DNA from: Pseudomonas sp. B21-015
GTDB lineage: Bacteria > Pseudomonadota > Gammaproteobacteria > Pseudomonadales > Pseudomonadaceae
DNA length: 64,000 nt
NCBI RefSeq assembly: GCF_024749285.1
Contig: NZ_CP087196.1
Coordinates: 4,898,001-4,962,000 of the forward strand
Direction: 5' to 3'
Part shown: positions 60,694 through 64,000 of the stretch, one piece after another
Position numbering within the stretch: position 1 is the first letter of the stretch
Layout of the letters: the number at the start of each line of letters is the position of its first letter
Notes under the pieces: generated by a model
What the model saw: the letters and a program-made list of their open reading frames with translations, nothing else
Database searches by the model: none
Told to the model about the DNA's origin: nothing
Program-made: the position numbers and the translations under genes

Positions 60694-61656
60694 TCACTGC
60701 TTGCTGGTAGCCGCGGCATCGTTGCGCATGGACAGCGCAATTCGTTCGGCGGTGCCAATCGGTATTTCACCGACCACGGTCACCATTATCTCGCCTTGCG
60801 GGGTGGTCAAGCGGCGGGAGACAGCGACTGTCGGCCCCAGCTGGGTACGTGTGTCGGTGACTGTTGCGCCATTCAACGGCTCAAGGAACACCGAGAATCG
60901 GGCCAGACCGTCGTCGAACATCAGACTGTTGACCTGGACTTTGGTATCCGGGTCCTTGTGCGAGGTACTGCTGGTCAGCTCGAAACCTGGCGGCAACCAG
61001 TCCGAATGCCAGACCTGCGCGGTTTTGACGGCGGAAGCCTTGTCACTGTCGAGGGTAATGGGTTTGCAATCAGAACCTGCCTGCAAATCGCTGTCGGAAG
61101 GTACCTCGGCAGTATCCAGTCGGGTGAACTGGAATCGCTCCAGCAGTTGCCCTTTGTCATTGAGCAACAATGACTTCAACGGCAAGCCGGTTTCCTTGTC
61201 CAGATGCAGCTCAAAACCGTAGCGGTGCTGATCGCGTGGCGTCAACGACACGATCACCGAGGCACGCCCGGCCACACGCGACTTGCCGATGACGGCAAGG
61301 TCATACCAATTCTTCAGCTTTTGTGGATCGAGTGCACGAGCGGCGGAGTTGGGTGAGTCCCCCAGCCCTGCTATCAAGGTGCCGCTGACACATTGAGTAT
61401 GCCCATCAATGCGCACGACTTCCTGAGCCGAGCCGTCGAGCTGGAGTAAACGCTCTTGGACTTTGCCATCCTGGACGCGGTGCCAGATGTTATGGGTAGA
61501 AAAACTACCGTTACGCTCGTAGACGAAAGTACCGTGAAAGCTCTGCGTTTGCTCGGCCTGTCCCAGACGCTTCAGCCAGTCCTGGGCTTCATCGGCGTGG
61601 GCTGGAACAACAAACCAGCCACTGAGCAGAAGCGCAAGTAGAGGTATGGCGCGCAT
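60694..61656 (-). CDS. mucB: Periplasmic sigma-factor regulator MucB/RseB
   Basis: The 320-residue protein has a signal peptide (ALLLSGWFVVPAHADEAQ) and the MucB/RseB lipid-binding lola-like domain (FHGTFVYERNGSFSTH) followed by the C-terminal RseB domain. It binds MucA in the periplasm and protects it from AlgW cleavage until envelope stress. AAGGAGGATC precedes the ATG. It is 8 bp downstream of mucA. Confidence 0.95.
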   Translation of the reverse strand: MRAIPLLALLLSGWFVVPAHADEAQDWLKRLGQAEQTQSFHGTFVYERNGSFSTHNIWHRVQDGKVQERLLQLDGSAQEVVRIDGHTQCVSGTLIAGLGDSPNSAARALDPQKLKNWYDLAVIGKSRVAGRASVIVSLTPRDQHRYGFELHLDKETGLPLKSLLLNDKGQLLERFQFTRLDTAEVPSDSDLQAGSDCKPITLDSDKASAVKTAQVWHSDWLPPGFELTSSTSHKDPDTKVQVNSLMFDDGLARFSVFLEPLNGATVTDTRTQLGPTVAVSRRLTTPQGEIMVTVVGEIPIGTAERIALSMRNDAAATSKQ

Positions 61657-61664
61657 GATCCTCC

Positions 61665-62252
61665 TTAACGGTTTTCCAGGCTTGCTGCTCGAGCGTAAGG
61701 CAGAGCGCTCTCAGTACCTTTCAGTGCAGCCTGTTGAGCATGTTGGCGCAAGTAACCTGGCAGACGCTGATCGTGCCAGCCTGGCTGACCTTGCAATACG
61801 CCGTTGGCCATAGGGCCAGTGGCTTCCGAACTCTCATTGTAGCCTGCCAATACAGCGGGACCCTTGACCTGAGGAGTGGCCAGACCCGGCTGGCTGGATT
61901 GCTGAGCCAGTTCGACACCAGCGATCTCGTCCTGGTTGTACAGACGAACACCCGCCAGCACAGCAATGGTCACCGAAGCAGCGACTGCCAGACGACCCAG
62001 GCTGCGCCATGGACCGCGAGAGGCTTTTGCCGGTACGGCTTCGTCAGCCAGCGCAGCAGAGACTGCCGCAGCGATGTCCAGACGAGGAAGCAGCAGGTCC
62101 TTGTGCATGACTGCCCGAGCGATCTGGTAACGAGCCCAGGTTTCGCGAGTTTCAACATCGTCAAAGGCATTCAATACCCGACGCAATTCCAATTCGTCCG
62201 CTTCGTTATCCATCACTGCGGACAGCGATTCCTGCAGGGCTTCACGACTCAT
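61665..62252 (-). CDS. mucA: Anti-sigma factor MucA
   Basis: The 195-residue protein has the N-terminal RseA-like AlgU-binding region (SREALQESLSAVMDNEADEL at the start), one transmembrane helix at about 85-105 (GRLAVAASVTIAVLAGVRLY) and a periplasmic tail. It holds AlgU inactive at the membrane. The reading frame is intact, so no mucoid-type truncation (such as mucA22) is present. Confidence 0.96.
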   Translation of the reverse strand: MSREALQESLSAVMDNEADELELRRVLNAFDDVETRETWARYQIARAVMHKDLLLPRLDIAAAVSAALADEAVPAKASRGPWRSLGRLAVAASVTIAVLAGVRLYNQDEIAGVELAQQSSQPGLATPQVKGPAVLAGYNESSEATGPMANGVLQGQPGWHDQRLPGYLRQHAQQAALKGTESALPYARAASLENR

Positions 62253-62282
62253 GGCGTTCCTCTCTTGGCTGTCGCCGCTGTC

Positions 62283-62864
62283 TCAGTTTTCCTGCAACAA
62301 CGGCTGCAGGGCTTTATCGATGGCCTCCCGGGCGCGGAAAATCCGGGAGCGCACGGTACCCACCGGACACTGCATGACGCTGGCAATGTCCTCGTAACTC
62401 AGACCATCGAATTCACGTAAAGTTAAAGCCGTACGCAAATCTTCTGGCAGTTGCTGAATGGTTCGATGGACGGTGCCTTCGATCTCATCCCGCAGCAATG
62501 CACGTTCTGGCGACTCGAGATCCTTGAGGCCATGATCGCCATCGTAGAACTCTGCATCCTCGGAACTGACATCGCTATCCGGCGGCCGACGGCCGCGTGA
62601 AACCAGATAGTTTTTCGCCGTGTTGATGGCGATGCGGTAAAGCCACGTATAAAACGCGCTGTCTCCGCGAAAATTACCAAGTGCACGGTATGCCTTGATA
62701 AAGGCTTCCTGTGCTACATCCTGGGCTTCATGGGTGTCGTGCACGAAACGCACGATCAACCCGAGAATTTTGTGCTGATATTTCAGCACTAGCAGATCGA
62801 AAGCTCGCTTGTCGCCGCGTTGAACACGCTCGACCAGCTGCTGATCCTCTTCCTGGGTTAGCAT
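62283..62864 (-). CDS. algU: RNA polymerase sigma factor AlgU (RpoE/sigma-22)
   Basis: The 193-residue ECF sigma factor has region 2 (RAFDLLVLKYQHKILGLI and DVAQEAFIKAYRALGNFRG) and region 4 (LREFDGLSYEDIASVMQCPV and GTVRSRIFRAREAI). It controls alginate and envelope-stress genes. The ATG at 62864 has GAGGAGTG upstream and gives the standard 193-residue length. Two AlgU-like promoters lie in the 558-bp upstream region. Confidence 0.97.
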   Translation of the reverse strand: MLTQEEDQQLVERVQRGDKRAFDLLVLKYQHKILGLIVRFVHDTHEAQDVAQEAFIKAYRALGNFRGDSAFYTWLYRIAINTAKNYLVSRGRRPPDSDVSSEDAEFYDGDHGLKDLESPERALLRDEIEGTVHRTIQQLPEDLRTALTLREFDGLSYEDIASVMQCPVGTVRSRIFRAREAIDKALQPLLQEN

Positions 62865-62922
62865 GAACACTCCTCGATAAGCTCGGAGGAGGCTTGCATA
62901 ACTGAACGACCAGACTTGCAAA

Positions 62923-62950
62923 CATAGACTCGGGCTTTTCGCAAAAGTTC
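62923..62950 (-). promoter_or_regulatory. Proximal AlgU-dependent promoter of algU
   Basis: On the minus strand GAACTT (62950-62945) is followed after 16 bp by TCTATG (62928-62923). This fits the AlgU consensus (GAACTT, 16-17 bp, TCTGA), as expected for the autoregulated algU operon. Confidence 0.7.
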
Positions 62951-63116
62951 TCCCCCTCCAAGCAAGTTTCCTGCGGGCTCTGATTTGGCACGCACGAAAA
63001 GCGCAGCGCGGGATAACCCGGCTGCGCGAATAATCTTGTCATCGGATTCGTCAGCTAGGACCCAACCGCAAGTCCCGCACCGAAGCCGACACTGTCCCTT
63101 GTTTCAGGCAACCGTC

Positions 63117-63145
63117 TATTGATCTTGGGCCGCTGGCAAAAGTTC
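63117..63145 (-). promoter_or_regulatory. Distal AlgU-like promoter
   Basis: On the minus strand GAACTT (63145-63140) is followed after 17 bp by TCAATA (63122-63117). The -10 is less good than at the proximal site. Confidence 0.45.
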
Positions 63146-63421
63146 CATATTTATAGCTGCCCGGAACCGACATTGTGCAACCGTGAAGAGAAAAAGACTG
63201 TTAAATCCGCGATACAGTCGCCTTGTCGCCGAAGCGGTCAAAAAAACATCCGACGAAGCGTCCAGTCTTTTCCGTCACAGTAGTTTCACAATGCCATGTG
63301 GGCTCAGCTATTGTGCCGCTCCCCCCCTCTATATACTAGTGGGCTGTGTGGCTGTATTGACTTGCCGATCCAGTTGTCCTGCGCCACCCCCGACCCGGGT
63401 CGCTTTGAGCGGAATCCTGAA

Positions 63422-64000
63422 ATGAGCCAACAGTTTCAACACGATGTTCTGGTAATTGGCAGCGGTGCTGCCGGCTTGAGCCTTGCGCTGACCTTGCCCG
63501 GTCATTTGCGCATCGCCGTATTGAGCAAAGGCGACCTCGCCAATGGCTCGACTTTCTGGGCCCAGGGCGGTGTCGCCGCCGTTCTGGATGACACCGATAC
63601 TGTCGAATCCCACGTCGATGACACCCTCAACGCCGGCGGCGGTCTGTGCCATGAAGACGCCGTGCGCTTTACCGTCGAACACAGCAGAGAGGCCATTCAA
63701 TGGCTGATCGATCAAGGCGTGCCCTTTACCCGCGATGAACAGTCCGGCACCGAAGACGGTGGTTTCGAGTTTCACCTGACCCGCGAAGGCGGTCACAGTC
63801 ATCGGCGCATCATCCACGCCGCCGATGCGACGGGCGCGGCGATCTTCAGAACCCTGCTCGACCAGGCCAAACAGCGTCCCAACATCGAATTGCTGGAACA
63901 GCGGGTCGCCATCGACCTGATCACCGAAAAGCGCTTGGGCCTTGAAGGCGACCGTTGCCTCGGCGCTTATGTGCTCAACCGCGGAACCGGTGAAGTCGAC
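63422..64000 (+). CDS. nadB: L-aspartate oxidase, N-terminal part (runs off window)
   Basis: The first 193 codons are in the window. The FAD-binding motif VLVIGSGAAGLSLALTL (about residues 9-25), STFWAQGGVAAVLDD (about 43-57) and GGHSHRRIIHAADATG (about 120-135) identify NadB, which oxidises aspartate to iminoaspartate for NAD synthesis. It is divergent from algU, as in other Pseudomonas. The C-terminal part lies outside. Confidence 0.96.
   Translation, partial: MSQQFQHDVLVIGSGAAGLSLALTLPGHLRIAVLSKGDLANGSTFWAQGGVAAVLDDTDTVESHVDDTLNAGGGLCHEDAVRFTVEHSREAIQWLIDQGVPFTRDEQSGTEDGGFEFHLTREGGHSHRRIIHAADATGAAIFRTLLDQAKQRPNIELLEQRVAIDLITEKRLGLEGDRCLGAYVLNRGTGEVD

Larger units (their letters stand above)
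62865..63421. other. 557-bp divergent intergenic region between algU and nadB
   Basis: No gene is present. The leftward part carries two sigma-22-like sequences, at 62923-62950 and 63117-63145. The rightward part shows TATACT (63333-63338) about 90 bp before nadB with a weak TTGTGC -35 15 bp upstream. Confidence 0.7.

Noticed and set aside
1..64000. CRISPR arrays
   Set aside because: The only tandem repeats are the 8-bp AGGGATGY and the 10-bp GGGGGAACAG pair; no regular repeat-spacer pattern or cas gene was seen.

Overview
The window is a piece of a Pseudomonas chromosome, most likely from the P. fluorescens group. The evidence is the algU-mucA-mucB-mucD / nadB arrangement without mucC, the purC-MBL-bamC-dapA / gcvR-bcp block, the rnd-ycgL-ycgN neighbourhood, and many GTGGGAGCGGGCTTGCCCGCGA-type REP hairpins between the core genes.

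Layout. (1) 1-19460 is ordinary core and semi-core chromosome: the end of ptrB, a cyclic-nucleotide-binding protein, spermidine synthase-like, YajD, RNA methyltransferase, YcgN, nitroreductase, 2-hydroxyacid dehydrogenase, YcgL, RNase D, a phosphoethanolamine transferase, a glutamine-synthetase-family ligase, MFS and EamA transporters, two LysR regulators and small hypotheticals. (2) About 19461-50922 is an accessory island. It lies against the 3' end of tRNA-Ser(CGA), carries an AlpA-type regulator, and lacks the REP elements seen in the core. No integrase is visible. (3) 50961-64000 returns to core: tRNA-Ser, purC, an MBL-fold protein, bamC, dapA, gcvR, bcp, perM, a tusA-like gene, a bepA-like protease, mucD, mucB, mucA, algU and the 5' part of nadB.

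The island carries what I read as a complete sulfazecin/isosulfazecin-type monobactam (N-sulfonated monocyclic beta-lactam) gene cluster. A long leftward operon encodes APS kinase, a stand-alone A-T NRPS (SulI-like), an MFS exporter, an outer-membrane factor, a flavoprotein, a 2984-residue NRPS with order (degenerate T)-C-A-T-E-C-A-T-TE (SulM-like), a PAPS sulfotransferase (SulN-like) and a TauD-type dioxygenase (SulO-like). A SAM methyltransferase (SulP-like) and a glutamate racemase follow. A divergent rightward operon encodes an SbnI-like serine kinase, SbnA- and SbnB-like enzymes that make L-2,3-diaminopropionate, and an RND adaptor and pump. A Sfp-type phosphopantetheinyl transferase sits at the left edge.

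The proposed route: SbnI/SbnA/SbnB make L-Dap. The racemase supplies D-Glu, and the A-T protein loads it. SulM module 1 (C-A-T-E) adds a D-residue (Ala in sulfazecin) and module 2 adds Dap; its A-domain code reads as a diaminobutyrate/diaminopropionate type. CysC and SulN N-sulfonate the carrier-bound tripeptide. The C-terminal TE, whose nucleophile is Cys2819 in AQCNG instead of the usual GxSxG serine, closes the beta-lactam. The dioxygenase and methyltransferase would install a C3 methoxy group. The family roles come from published work on sulfazecin and staphyloferrin B. The assignment to this locus is inference from motifs and gene order.
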